Below, piece after piece: positions 33,105 to 45,400 of a stretch of 64,000 nt of DNA (positions within the stretch are counted from its first letter, which is position 1; each line of letters begins with the position of its first letter). A program made the translations under genes and the position numbers. The DNA is from Lunularia cruciata (lineage: Eukaryota > Streptophyta > Marchantiopsida > Lunulariales > Lunulariaceae). The notes under the pieces are model-generated. The model was not told where the DNA came from. It worked only from the letters and a program-made list of their open reading frames with translations, and made no database searches. Location of the stretch: NCBI GenBank assembly GCA_948567375.1, contig OX419760.1, positions 39,494,001-39,558,000 of the forward strand, given 5' to 3'.

Positions 33105-34307
33105 TGTAACATCTAGTTGCTCCAACTCCAAGTTATGCAATGCGACTATTGCAAATAGTGCACAAATTGAAGTGATTTTTACCACTGGTGAAAAAATCTC
33201 ATTGAAGTCAATACCTTTTGTTTGGCTATAACCCTTTGCTACAAGCCTTGCTTTGTATCTATCTCTACCTAATTTTGGAAGTTCTTCCTTCCTCCGGAAT
33301 ATCCATCTGCAACCAATTGCCTTCTTTCCCATAGGCAATTTTTCAAGTCTCCAAGTTTGGTTCTTGGCCAAAGACTTCATCTCCTCTTCCATTGCACAAT
33401 GCCACTTTTGACATTCTTGATCTTGCATTGCCTCTTCATATGAAGAAGGCTCACCATTCTCCATAAGAAGAGCATAAGCTACAAATGAATCATCAAATCT
33501 CTTTGGAGGCCTTCTATCCCTATTTGGATACCTACGTTCATGAATCACTTCTGGGCTTTGCTCTTCTAATGGTTCACTTGGTAGATCTATATGAGGTGAC
33601 ATGTCTTCATTTCCAAGATCAATATCTATCTTAGCAAAATCTGACTGAATTTGTTTTCTCTTTTCTTTTGCTATAGTAATAGCCTTCATTGTACTAGTCT
33701 CATCAAAAACTACATCACTACTCACAACAAGACAACACCTTTCTGGATCCCATAATCTATATCCCTTTGTATCCTTCTCATATCCCGAGAATATACATTT
33801 TCTAGATTTGGGATCTAACTTTGTCCTTTGTTCTTGTTGAATATGAACATAAGTTATGCATCTAAATACTCTAAGTGAAGAGTAATCAACATGCCTACCT
33901 GTCCATTTTTCCATAGGTGTCTTACACTCAATAGCAGTAGAGGGAGAAATGTTTACCAAATGACAAGCCGTATTTATAGCTTCTGCCCAAAAACTCTTCT
34001 CCAATCCGGCATTGCTTAACATACTTCTTGCTTTCTCCAAGAGTGTATGATTTATCCGCTCTGCCACACCATTTTTTTGAGGAGTACCTAGCATGGTAAA
34101 GTGATGGATTATCCCTTCACTCTTACAATATCTATCAAACTCTCCAGATTTGTATTCTCCACCATTATCAATTCTCAAACACTTCACTTTCCTTCCAGTT
34201 TGTTTCTCCATCATCACCTTCCATTGTTTAAAGAGAGAGAAGACCTCTGATTTTTGCTTCATGGTGTAGACCCATACTTCTAGAGTAATCATCCACCAAA
34301 GATACAA
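33105..34307 (-). pseudogene. Copia integrase (core) and RT (N-terminal part)
   Basis: Integrase catalytic residues RIDNGGEYKS and GVAERINHTLLEKARSML, then a GAG-pol linker, then RT start (WIFRRKEELPKLGRDRYKARLVAKGYSQ, DFNEIFSPVVK) ending at LEQLDV where the chromovirus enters. The sequence resumes at 27451. A frameshift separates it from the N-terminal integrase part. Confidence 0.92.
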
Positions 34308-35289
34308 AATATAATGCTCCAGATTTTGAAGCTATAGGTGCAGGGTCCCAAACATCAGAATGCACATAGTCTAAAATTCCCTTTGTGCAATGAACTCCTG
34401 TGGAAAAGCTTACCCTCCGTTGCTTTCCTATTAAACAATGCTCACAAAATTTTAACTTACAACTTTTAAGGCCCTTCAGAAGTTGTTGCTTGGACAATTC
34501 ACTTAGACCCCTTTCACTCATATGACCCAAACGGAGGTGCCATAACTGAGTAAGATCTTTGGGATCTTCATTTTCAGAAATAGTACTTTCCACTCCTCCA
34601 GTGATGGTCTCTCCAACAAGCTCATAAAGGTTTCCTATCTTCTTGCCCTTCATTGCAACCAATGCTCCTTTTGATACCTTGAGTGTTCCATTTTTTGCTC
34701 CCCACCTCCAATCATTTGAGTCCAAAGTGCCTAGTGATATCAAATTCTTCCTCAACTCAGGAACATGCCTCACATCAGCAAGAGTCCTCACAATACCACC
34801 AAACATCTTAATGTGTATTGTACCAATGCCAATAGCTTTACAAGCCATGTTGTTCCCCATTATTACAAATCCTCCATTGAATGATTTGTACTCATGAAAC
34901 CATTCCTTATTTGGACACATATGGTAAGAGCAACCTGAGTCCAATATCCATGACTCCTCAAATTGATCTTTATCTTGGGTAACAAATAGAACATCATCCA
35001 CAACTCCAGATGACTCAGCAATGCTTGCTTGATCTGAAAGTTGACCTTTATCCTTGTTGGACTGAAGCCTCTTGTTGTTACAATTCTTCTTGAAATGTCC
35101 AACCTTCCCACAAATCCAGCACTTGCCTTTGAAACCTCTAGTTCTAGACTTGGATCTTGATTTACTCCTGATCTGATCTCTCTCTCTCTCTTGTCCTTCC
35201 TCTGATAAATAGAGCCTCTGAATTTGTCTTTTCTTGGTTGGGTCATTTTCGCATCTCATTGGACAATAATGCTGAAGTGACCTCCTCAC
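34228..35289 (-). pseudogene. Copia nucleocapsid knuckle, protease, integrase N-terminus
   Basis: A basic region precedes CWICGKVGHFKKNC; protease active site SWILDSGCSYHMC; then gag-pre-integrase motif LWHLRLGHMSERGL with the zinc-binding CEHC; then first catalytic Asp region YVHSDVWDPAP. It shifts frame near 34300. Confidence 0.92.
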
Positions 35290-35907
35290 AGTTTATATCA
35301 TCCTTCCCATATAGAAGAGTTGTGACCAGATGCTCATATGATGGAGAAAGTGAAGTCAATAATAGCAATGCCTTATCCTCCTCTTCTAACTTAACCTCAA
35401 TGCTCATCAACTCACAAATGATTTTGTTGAAAGCATTGAGGTGCTCCATAATACTCTGGCCTTCCTTCATCCTCAACATATACAACTTTTGTTTAAGAAA
35501 CAGTCTGTTTGTCAAAGACTTGGTCATGTAAAGATTTTCCAGTTTGGCCCATAGTTTTGGTGCAGATTCCTCATTCACAACATTGTATAGCACTTCATCA
35601 GCAAGGTTCAACCTAATAGTGCTAATAGCTCTCAGATCTGCATCTTCATCTTCCACATCCTCATCACTTTTGTCCTCCTTTTTCTTCTTCAATGCTCTAT
35701 GCAGTCCTTGCTGGTATGCAGTCCTTGCTGGACAAGAAGGTCCTTCATCTTCAGTTGCCAAAGTCCAAAATTGTTTTTCACATCAAACTTCTCCGCTGCA
35801 AATTTAGCATTTGATATGGATATCATCCCTGCCATTGCTTTACTGTGGACTTGCTTCTGGACCCACTTCTCTGCACCCTGAGATCTCAAGACCCTCTTCA
35901 GGAACAA
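35243..35907 (-). pseudogene. Copia gag
   Basis: UBN2-type copia gag: KFDVKNNFGLWQLKMKDLL, KLWAKLENLYMTKSLTNRLF, LKQKLYMLRMKEGQSIMEHL, and LLTSLSPSYEHLVTTLLYG. Two frameshifts by comparing frames (near 35750 and 35260). Confidence 0.9.
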
Positions 35908-35910
35908 CTA

Positions 35911-35930
35911 AGCTCTAAGCTCTGATACCA
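35911..35930 (-). other. Copia primer binding site, initiator-Met tRNA
   Basis: The minus strand reads TGGTATCAGAGCTTAGAGC next to the LTR; the first 12 bases match the initiator-Met site exactly. Confidence 0.92.
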
Positions 35931-35932
35931 AT

Positions 35933-36336
35933 TGTTAGAAAATACAGTCCCAAGGGACCTCTCGCAATAGCACATCATAAGGCCCATTAAACATAAATCA
36001 GAGGACTAACAAGAAATAACGTGGTTCACTCCCTGTCCCGGAAGCTACCTCCACGGGCTGAAACAGGCCACACCAGCCTTCGAACCTATATTTCCATTGC
36101 ACATATGTATATATATACAAACACAGGCATAGTCCCTCTGTCATCTGTCTAAAATCCTGAATATAGACCTGCGTGACTTCATGAGTATTGACCACTCAAG
36201 ATATCTAGTCACTTTAATATTCAACCTTAGAAGTTACTGAATATATATCCGCATGATACAGTAAGGAGTTTCCATCAGTCAAGTTTTGCTCTTGCTCTTG
36301 TTCAGGCAAGTCACTTATAGCAAGTCAAACATAACA
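35933..36336 (-). repeat. Copia 5' LTR
   Basis: Pairs with 25780-26185; followed by TSD TGAAA. Contains an alternating TATATATAC stretch near 36110 that may be the core promoter. Confidence 0.93.
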
Positions 36337-36425
36337 TGAAAGACTTCTAACCAGGGAATATAATCACAGATCGTTCTTTGGGTCTGAGTAAATTTAAAAT
36401 CAACACTCCCAGACTCTGATAACTC

Positions 36426-36734
36426 TTACCACCAGTCTATCTCTCCTTCAACCGGCAGCGAAGGCATAAACAAGAGCCGCTCGTCGCTGAAGGAGAGTTG
36501 AAGAATCTTATTAGTCAGAAGACGGAAATGAAGAAAGCGCAGGACATCATCAGCGCATATCGACATAACTAGATTAGAAAGTCGAACGGGAATTGTGAGC
36601 GAAATGAAAGGGTTAGCAAGTTGATCTTTGCAGTAAGTGGCAATGGTATTCTGAAGCTGGATTGAAAGGAGATGACTGTATGAGACGATGTCTCTGCTAC
36701 CACAGCTGAAAGGATTGAAGGTAACCAAGAACAT
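36426..36734 (-). other. Minus-strand ORF, possible exon, antisense to the SAP gene start
   Basis: A 102-codon open frame (with CADDVLRFLHFRLLTNKI and ERLLFMPSLPVEGEIDWW). Near its end there is a donor-like GTGGTAAGAG. It overlaps the first bases of the + strand gene and would be interrupted by the copia element from any 3' exon. It does not join 25773 in phase; I do not recognise it. It may be non-coding. Confidence 0.2.
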
Positions 36735-39700
36735 ACTGCCTTCGCTCCAGCCTTTAAATCGGCGAGCGGTATGGGAGGAATCGGAACTTCAGTACGATGG
36801 CACAGATCCTCCGAAAGCATGGCTGGCCCGCGTGAAGCGACTGCAGCAAATTCACGGCTACAGCGACAGGAAAATTCTAAAAATCATCAATAAATGCCTT
36901 AAAGGAAACGCTCAATTATGGTTCCGGATATATCAGCCTGAGTCCTTTGAATCTCTGCGCACTGGCTTGCACACCAGGTTCGCATCGGGTCCTGTTATTC
37001 CCCTTGTAAAACCATGTGGAAGACCATCATGCTCCCTAGATCCCTTATCTTCCATATCTCCTCCTAAATCACGGATGTCACAGGAGCATGTAGAAGGATT
37101 TGCATCAGATGTGCCCAATTCTTTACCCTCTGGAGTTGTGAATCCGAGTAGGGTTTCAAAACATGAAGATAGGGACAGATTATCTTCAGGTCGAAGAACG
37201 TCAGTTTCTAATCGATCCGAGACCCAAAAACGTAGGACTTCAAATCGGGGGTTACCAGACCTTACAAGCTGTCCTCGTGGTTCTCCACTGGCTTTGACTT
37301 CTCAGAAGCAAGGAGGGCACAGCGCCGAGGTTGTGCCAAAACTTGCTGATAACTGCCTTTTTTTTCCATCTCATTTCAAAGTTGAGAAGCACAACAAATT
37401 GGTGGAGGGGTGCACGTGCAATGGAGGAGATAGGTTTCTGTCGTGGTCTCAGAGTCAGAAAACCGGACCGAAATACTTTTCGGATGGACTGCTGGTTTCT
37501 TCCTCTGCGTGCAATGTCTCTCGGATGCAGCAGAGAGGTACAGACAGTGAGGAGCCTGGACCTGTTGCGAAGAAAGTGCTGTCCGACATTGCGGGCGATA
37601 GGGTTATTGTGGCGACGAAACTAAAATTTTCGAAGTGTACGAGTGAAGCAGGAAAATCGTCACGCAATGATGCCGCGGGTCGAACCTTTGCTTCCAAGTC
37701 TAGCCTTGGAGGATTTGATTCCGACACTCGGGGGAAACTGTCGTTGGATAAAACCGCCAGAAGCATGGACACATTTTCTCTCTCGTCATTGAGGTACGGT
37801 CTGCAGTCAGCCAGGGTTTAGTCATTATTTGCGTAACTATACTCGCACTGAACTCGTTAATGAGGTTCACGAGATTTTGATTTTGATTGCCAATTGCCAA
37901 TTGCCAAGCTTCCAATTAGCTTAAATGCGCTTGAAGCCTAAGCTAAACTCAAGGAACTTCAACCAGCACTCTGGTTGTGTTCAATGTAGATTGACACTGT
38001 GTAGGGCTTTTGACAGTTACATACTTTCAAACACTTTTGAGTAATTTTTCTGCCATCCTCTACAGGATGTTGTGTGTCTCAAGAGCCAGGGAATTGCATG
38101 TTACCGAATCGTGGACGTAAGAACCGTTGACTAAATTTACTGTCGTTCTTTCCTCCTTTCTACAGCCATTCCATTTCGGCAAAGGATATTCTGGCCAATA
38201 ATGGGGTGAAGACAATTCCACCTAGCTATAAAGCTAGCTTGCCAGTTAATGGTCAAGATGCCCTTTTACAGTTTAAGCGAGCAATTCATAGCGCGATGAG
38301 TAAGAACCTTACCTTCAACTCATCCCTTTACAGACCATTGCCATTTTGTTTCATGGCTTGGAGTGGCAAGCCTGCTGATGGATTAGAAGTCTGAATTAAT
38401 TTTATGCGTTTGATTCAAATTTACGCTATGATTCCTGCCCCTGGTTTTGAATGCAGAAGGAGACTGGAGGCTTATGTCGTCAGATTTCTGCCGATTCTAT
38501 CTGCAATGTTATGGCATGAGAACTTCTGGATCCAAAAATGAGCAGATACACAGAATCCGGGATCATCTGGAGTAAGCTGCACCGTGAACTTAATGGCAAT
38601 CATGTGCAATTTTGCTGTGAAAACTTTCCGTGATTGATCCACAACAATGAGGTTTCTCACTGGCTTATGACTCTGGCTATTGTTGTTGCAGGTTGACTGA
38701 TGGTTCTGGAGCACACAAATACCCACGCAATTCATTCATAGTCGACTGTAGCGGTTAGTGTCTTGCCTCTCTCCCTGTTTATTTCTTGTACTAGGTGCGA
38801 CCGAGTTCTATGCAAAGCATGACTTGCGCTTCTGTTCATAAGCAAACTCTTGTTTCTGAGTTGAGAGTGAGAAACGAGTAATGATAAGTATACAAATTAA
38901 ACTTGTGTTAATGTGCGCCATTAGGTAACGTGTGCTTAGGCGATGTGATCTTGTTTGAGCAGAGATTGCGAGAGGGGTAAGATGCCACACCCATCCCATG
39001 TATGAGTGATAGACTTACTGTCAGATGTACTAGAATCTCCTGCATATTTGAAACTGGGAAACTAACAGCAGATGCCTTTTGTCTTTGAGAGCAGTTATTT
39101 CTCGTCTGTCTCATGTAAAGGTACAATGTCCTCAACGGCAACGTGCTTGACGATATCAAAAGGACAACAGTAGGTCGAGTTGTAAAAGATTCCAAGAGTC
39201 CAGCTCTTGAACAAGCTTTCACGGTACGTAAACACACACAATCAAACATCAGGATCAATATCGAGAACTGGAGCCAATATCCCGGCTTGTCATTATCTGA
39301 CGGAGTTGAACGTTATCTTTAAAACAGCTAGTCAGGATTAGCTGAGTTTTTTACTAATGATTTCTATGCATGGAGTGAAGGATCTCATGGCCTCCAGTTA
39401 TTCTTCCTCCTTAATACCCAAATGCCAGCCACTGAGCTATTTCTGCCTGAATACTTCAGATCGAGGTCTACTGGAGTAAAGGACCCCACGCGTTTCGGCC
39501 TATGCGTCCTGTTTGTATCAAGGCCATGGATCTGTATACGTTGAGACCAATTCGGCAGGTAACCTGGTCGAGTAGCTCTTATCACAATGTAGATGGTTTT
39601 AAAGGGATAAGTACTCACAAAGCAACTCTAAACACCTAATATTGAACTGACTGAACGGGAAAACTTAGGTCCATTTTGTCCTTCTGTATTGCTTTGGAAC

Positions 39701-39993
39701 CCTTCGCTAAGATTTAGTGTCTTTTCAACGGGCTTCTGTAGAGGTGGATCAATGAGGAAGCGAGAAAGGGAATGATCGACGAGAAGAAGAACTCAAAGCT
39801 GGAAATACAAGCAAGCGAGAAGAACAAGGTTAAGGCGCACAGTCCAAAATATCCTGGAATCCTCGTTGTGATTTCTAGCATCTTGTTTATTTCCTTCCTT
39901 CCTTCGCTTGGTTATGATAAACTCAGCGGCTCCTCTTCAATCTCTACTCCTCAGCAAATCTTTCATGGTTGTCTTCGTCTTCGATTCTTCTAA
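36688..39993 (+). CDS. SAP-like/DUF7699-type gene (CCCH protein 62-like) with gag-like N-terminal exon
   Basis: Exons: 36688-37793, 38066-38116, 38166-38299, 38457-38571, 38692-38753, 38925-38976, 39121-39223, 39460-39558, then from 39742. Phases agree; exons 1-8 total 1722 nt (574 codons). Exon 4 encodes a SAP-like helix pair (FYLQCYGMRTSGSKNEQIHR). Exons 5-8 match the conserved region of plant C3H62-type proteins: YPRNSFIVDCSGNVCLGDVI, TTVGRVVKDS, FTIEVYWSKG, LYTLRPIRQRW. No CCCH finger is visible. Exon 1 residues about 38-100 resemble a retrotransposon gag helical core (AWLARVKRLQQIHGYSD, LKGNAQLWFR, FESLRTGLHTRF), followed by a Ser-rich tail. The 3' end is uncertain: stop at 39993, or splicing to 40285-40488. 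Confidence 0.78.
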
Positions 39994-40284
39994 TTCATTC
40001 AGACTGATTTGTTTGTGTTTGCAATTTTCAATTCCTGGCTTACATGAATGGCCTAAACTCATTGATGTCTGTCTGTCTGTCCATCCTGAGACTATAACCT
40101 GGGTGGCCTCACCCACTAACTTTTGAGAGGAGATAGAACGCGGTTACTGTCCTGTGCTAAACTGGAATCTCTATTCAGCTACTTGAGCAGACATATATCA
40201 TACATAAGGTATTTACAAAAAATTTCATGTGCGCAGACTAAGAAATCAGAAGTTTAGATCTTGGAAGCTATTAAGTGCTGTCAG

Positions 40285-40488
40285 GTGTACAGACGCCTCT
40301 TTGCTTCTGTGATACTTGGAAACAACTGCCCCTGTTCTTGCAAGAAGGATAACTTGTACAGAAAGCCAAACTTCGTTTTGGGCAACATGGCAACCAGAAC
40401 TGGAACCTCCAGAACCGTAGGTTTCTTGTTGCCACCAGATAGGCAGAGAGAACATGAAAGCATCAGTCAGATTGGTTCAGTTCCTTGA
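40285..40488 (+). CDS. Possible last exon of the SAP/DUF7699-type gene
   Basis: After a TGCTGTCAG acceptor the frame encodes VYRRLFASVILGNNCPCSC, then KPNFVLGNMATRTGTSRT, and stops at 40486. It would join in phase 0 to a donor in exon 9 (for example after AAG at about 39828). The Cys cluster is not a recognised finger. Confidence 0.35.
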   Translation: MYRRLFASVILGNNCPCSCKKDNLYRKPNFVLGNMATRTGTSRTVGFLLPPDRQREHESISQIGSVP

Positions 40489-42430
40489 ATTCTACCTAGA
40501 TGTCCACAACTGAAGGATAATCCGTGTTGTGATAACTTGAGAAACTGCACCTTTGGCATTGTCTGATGCTCTCGCGAGTCTAAATTATGGCAAATTGACT
40601 ATCAAACAAATTTTATGATTTGTATCAACGCCAAGTATTTGACTGAGATTATCTTTTGGACTATTTCTAGTAGTTTCACTTAGCCCTGATGGACATTACA
40701 GATACAACTAAGATGAACGAAGTGCGCTGTTTTAATAAGTATCGACAAAAGATTCCTGTCATCATCGCAGTAAGGGGTGTAAGCCAAAAGGAACAGGGTC
40801 CATCTTGCAATTGTCCAAGTAAGGATCCATCTTATCTATAGGAGAATTTTCCACGGAAGTTGATCATGATCTATACAGGTATTTAAAAGCAGGCCATATC
40901 TTGTGTGTGGGAATGATTGGCGTTGCATCACCCATCTCATCACATTAAAATTATGGATGACTGACGGTTGCGTCGGACGTGTCGATGCGATTTCAAGGTC
41001 AATGGCCTGAACTAATTGGAGTTGGTAATTGTTGTCCCGGTCTGGCAGTCCAGTATCGTCTGGAGTTCAACTTGCAGGAGCTGATTTCTTTGTGTGTCAA
41101 AAGATTCATGAGGTAGTTTTCTTTTGTTTGCATCTCTTTGGTCTGTGGGATGTATGTTGCTTTAGTGTTCAGGATTGCGGTTTACTCGAGCAAGAGTCCA
41201 CAAAAGACTGGTTGAACTTGCAGAGTTGTGGAGTTTATGACGCAGGTCGACGAGGAAGCAGGCGAATCAATTGGTTACCAGTCTCCGTACCAGGAGCAAA
41301 AGAAATTATGCAAGGGCTTGCATAATTTCTTTCACGTCTTTGAGATAGATTCTTTTGTTGCTTGTGTTCAAAAGCTTGCTTGCCAGTCAAGGTCATGAGG
41401 TTTTATATGTAAAGAAGATATCTTCAGATGATCTACTTTAAATGATTGCATGATCCTCGGTGGTCGGCACTTGTGAAGCTTGCCAGCACAAGTTCGAAGC
41501 AGAAGTGCATTCAGCTGTGAAACAAACTTCGTATCTGATTTAACAATGGTTTATGTTATTTCCTAAGTGTTGTGAAACTGTGGGTGTGTAAGTAAGGAAG
41601 TGCCGATATCAATTCTGCTGTAACAAAATTATGGATCTCTCCTTAAGAAGCACATATCTATTGTGCAAATCCCATTCATGGATGTTCCAGTTGGCTTGTT
41701 TGTGGATGAAAAGCTTGGCCCATGAAACCACCCACCATTGATTATTGGTCACTTCAAGATAACACCCATTTACAGGATATCAAGCATAAAAGGATTATGC
41801 ATATCATTTCAGTTCTTTTAAGGGAATACTCTTAACCTCTACACAATTTTATATACGTAATATTATCAAGGATCGAGCAAAAGTAGACCATATATAATGA
41901 GTCTCATCATGAAAATATCTTCTACCGACAATACTAAAATGTGCAAGAATGTGGCATAGCATGCTATATCCGACCAACAACATGAATGAGTAAATCATCT
42001 AAATTCTATCTAAATCTATATATCTAAATTCTATTCTGTATGTCTCGTGATAGTGTAATATATAATGATACTATAATACATAAATTAATGAACATTATAT
42101 ACAGCCTTTTATGTAGAATGATTAAATTTATAAGTCTTATGAAAAAATGTAAAATTGAAATGGTCTATAAAGAAAGAAAGATTTTTTTTTTTATGTGTTA
42201 TATTTTTGTCTCAAATTTAATTGTACAAGTTTATGGTGCATACTTTTCCTTCATTAAGGAAGGAGACTTTGAAACTTTGATGAGAGTAGTAATATAATTT
42301 AGAGTGATAAACTGAAAATTGACAAAAACAAAAAGATCTGCACTTGTCTTCAGTTTTAGGCCGCTTTAAAATTAGCTTGGTTGTTAATGTGGTGCTCTCT
42401 TTTGTTAAAAACTCGGTAATATAAGAAGCA
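40489..42430. other. Intergenic; one minor ORF, hairpin, AT-rich tail
   Basis: No supported gene. A 98-codon ORF at 41029-41325 ends inside a perfect hairpin; it could include an exon (CAG acceptor near 41170) but no family is recognised. From about 41.8 kb the sequence becomes AT-rich and repeat-like. Confidence 0.45.
41299..41332. repeat. Perfect hairpin, 16-nt arms, 2-nt loop
   Basis: AAAGAAATTATGCAAG, GG, then its exact reverse complement. Confidence 0.8.
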
Positions 42431-42439
42431 TACATCAAT

Positions 42440-45400
42440 TTGAATGCACTGCCACTTTGATAAAGAACTCCTGTTGAGCACCGTTGGGGAGCTCCCATGT
42501 GGGGATGGTGACTGTCTACGCACTATTCAATCACTAAATGCAGATGACCCACAGATTTTTGCTATGCATCTCAAGTGTACACTAACCCAATTTCACATTT
42601 TGCTAATCAATTTCAGTCATGAGTCCAAAGAGAGTTAGAGATTTCACATCTAAGCAGCTTTTTGCAGTTCTTTACTACCTTTGTAGTTGTCCTAATCTTT
42701 GCCTTCGCACCCAAAGAAATCTGATTGGAAATATGGTATTCATGCCAAAGTAGAGGAGAAGAGTCCTCGAGGTCATCCTTTGAGCCCCATTCTCAACAAG
42801 TGGATAGTGTATTGCAAAATTCAATTGATCTAGAGCAACACCTTGCCTTCTTACTATGGAATTGGGAGTTGAGTGATGCGTACATTGTCCAAGAGATGCA
42901 ACATCAAGAGGAGAAGAACCCAAGAGACCTTCAAGGAAACTTATATGCATGGACAGAGGAGAGTACTCTTGGTCCAAAAAACTCATAGCCTAGAGCAATG
43001 ACTATCAACCCCTAATACACTATACTAAATGATGCAAGAAGAAGGTCCTTTCCACATCTTTCAACAAGCTGAGAACTAATAATGGATGGAGAGTGGGAAG
43101 ATACAAGGAGGTGGAGGTGGTTATGAAGCTGTTTAAGCCAAAGAGAACAACCTACCTTAACAACAGCCAAGCCATTTTCTTTGAACACATGTATTGAGGA
43201 CAACCAATGAATTGTGCTCATATGTTGTATTTGCAAATCAAGAGCTTGCTCAAAAAATTAGAAAAAGACAACAAAGCAACTTACTTCATACCCTTTACCA
43301 TTCATTTCTACATAGGGTTAAACCTTTTCATCAAGGTGGAGAGAAAGAAGTTCCTTAGCCATTGGCATCCAATGGGTTACTTCACTTCACAACTCAAAGG
43401 AAAGGCACTCATCCAAAAATATCACCTTGTAGATGAGGAGTACAAAAAAATAAGGAAATTCATGAAGGTAGATGAAGTGGAAATGATCATAGTAAAGAAG
43501 AAGAGATCGGCAAGATCTCATGGGCCAGCAAAGAAGCCAAGGAAGAACACACAAGTCATAGATGTATCTTTGGAGTAGGAAGCCAAAGACATGGATAGCA
43601 AAGAGGAGGAAGAAGAAAACTCCTTCACCTTATAGCAATAAGCATATGGGTATGAAGCAGACCAGTAGTCTATTTGGAGTCATAGTCTGCTCTAAATGAG
43701 GAATGGTAGAGTGCACAAGAAAACAAGCTAGCCAAAGATCAAGAGGAGCATGAAGGTTTTTGTGCTAAAGGAGTGACAAACTCCAAAGGTACATTGCAAG
43801 CCAAAGGACATCATAGCTACAACCAGAAGTAGGACCCTTGGAAACCAAGGCTAGAGATGAAAAGCAAGACAAAGTGGAAGAGCCCAAGCAATCCAAAGTT
43901 TTAAGGAGAAACAAGATAAACATCAAACATGAAGAACATTTGGAGGTAGCACAAGCAATGATGAGTGTAGGCTTGTTCCAAGAACGCAAATCCTTGATGC
44001 TTAATGGATCCAAGTTTGTCATACATTTGGTGGTGCTAGTCTTGGAGCTGATGGAGAAGTCTTGCCAACACACCAAGACTCCTTCAAAAAAATCATTGAC
44101 TACATTTCTCTAGTCCAAAGATCACATAAGAACTCATACGTGATAAGGGCCAAGCAAGTCAAGGCAAAGGAAGAGATAAGGAAGATGTGTAACCTATAAA
44201 AGGAGGAAGCAAAGAAGACAAATGCACTAGTACTTGAGAATTTTGAGACAAAGAAGCAAAACACTTCTCTTCTTGCAGATTCAACAAAGAAGGAGGAAGA
44301 GAGCAAGAAGAAGCAAGGAGAGTTGAAAACCCTTCAGCTTGAGGCCAAAGTTAAGTAATTGAAGTCCAAGGATATATTGAGAATTTAAGAGGAACTAGAG
44401 AAGGCCAAGATATGCTTAGTGATCCTTGATGTGCAGTTCACCAAATACAAGAGCAAAGTGGTTGTTCAACTTGAAGAGATGGCTATTGCTCTGAAGAAGA
44501 AGGAGGAGGAGAGGATTGTTGATCAACCCCAAATAAGAGTTGAAGCAAGAGGTGTAGGCCTTGCATAATGACTCAGAAGAAAGGAGTGCCGTGATCCTCA
44601 AGTAGATAAACAGAGTTTGAGATCAATTGAATGAAGTCCTAAAGGAGATAGCTCAAGAAAAAATGAAAAAAACAAAGTTATATGAGTAGAAGCTATAAGT
44701 GTAGAAGTTAAAGATAAGAAGTAAAAAGATGAGCAACTATATCAATTGGCAATTTCACTTTAGGAACACTGAGATAGGAAGTATGGTACATATTTTCACA
44801 AAATAATTTCATCTTGTTAAGACTCTATTTGTAAAGATATGACAAAATAGTTCATTGTTTAGGAAGGAAAATTGCTCAATGGAAATATCCTTTGAAGTTG
44901 TGCTTATTCATATAAAGGTACAAATGGAAGAATTACATTGCCAAAGTTATTTGGAGAAAAGGGTGCCAAAGACATGAAAGTTGAAGGGTGGTTAAAGGCA
45001 AGGAACTTAAATCCAAGTACCTTTATACCCAAAGACCATATACAAATTTGAATGCACCGCCACCTAGATAAAGAATTGTTATATCAAGGACTTTTTGCAT
45101 TTAACAAGGGCTCTGCATATGTGAGAGAGACTATTCAGGGAACTTTTCACATGTGCAGAGAAGGATTGATCACCGAGAGCCAACATGTGTAGAGAGAGAC
45201 TACTTGTTGTCCACCAAGGACTTTGCATTGTGGAGAGGGAATGCTCACCAACTACTTAGTAATTGAAGAATGATTGATAAATTTGACTATGGAACCAAAT
45301 GTCTACTACCTCAATTTCAATTTTCATATAGCTATTTTATTCTCAAATTTGAGTGAGCTTAGAATTTACAAGTCCTAACAAGGCTTTGTAGTTCTCACAG

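Larger units (their letters stand above)
25780..36336 (-). mobile_element. Ty1/copia LTR retrotransposon, split by a chromovirus
   Basis: LTRs of 406 and 404 bp start TGTTAG and end AACA and are flanked by TGAAA on both sides (25775-25779, 36337-36341). The minus strand has a Met-type primer site, gag, zinc knuckle, protease, integrase, RT and RNase H in copia order. A Ty3 element (27457-33099) with its own TSD splits RT. Removing that element leaves a copia of about 4.9 kb, a usual length. LTRs differ at roughly ten positions plus indels, so it is older than its guest. Confidence 0.96.

Noticed and set aside
37455-37772. Minus-strand ORF opposite exon 1 of the SAP-type gene
   Set aside because: No family signal, and the + frame splices in phase to a recognised domain.
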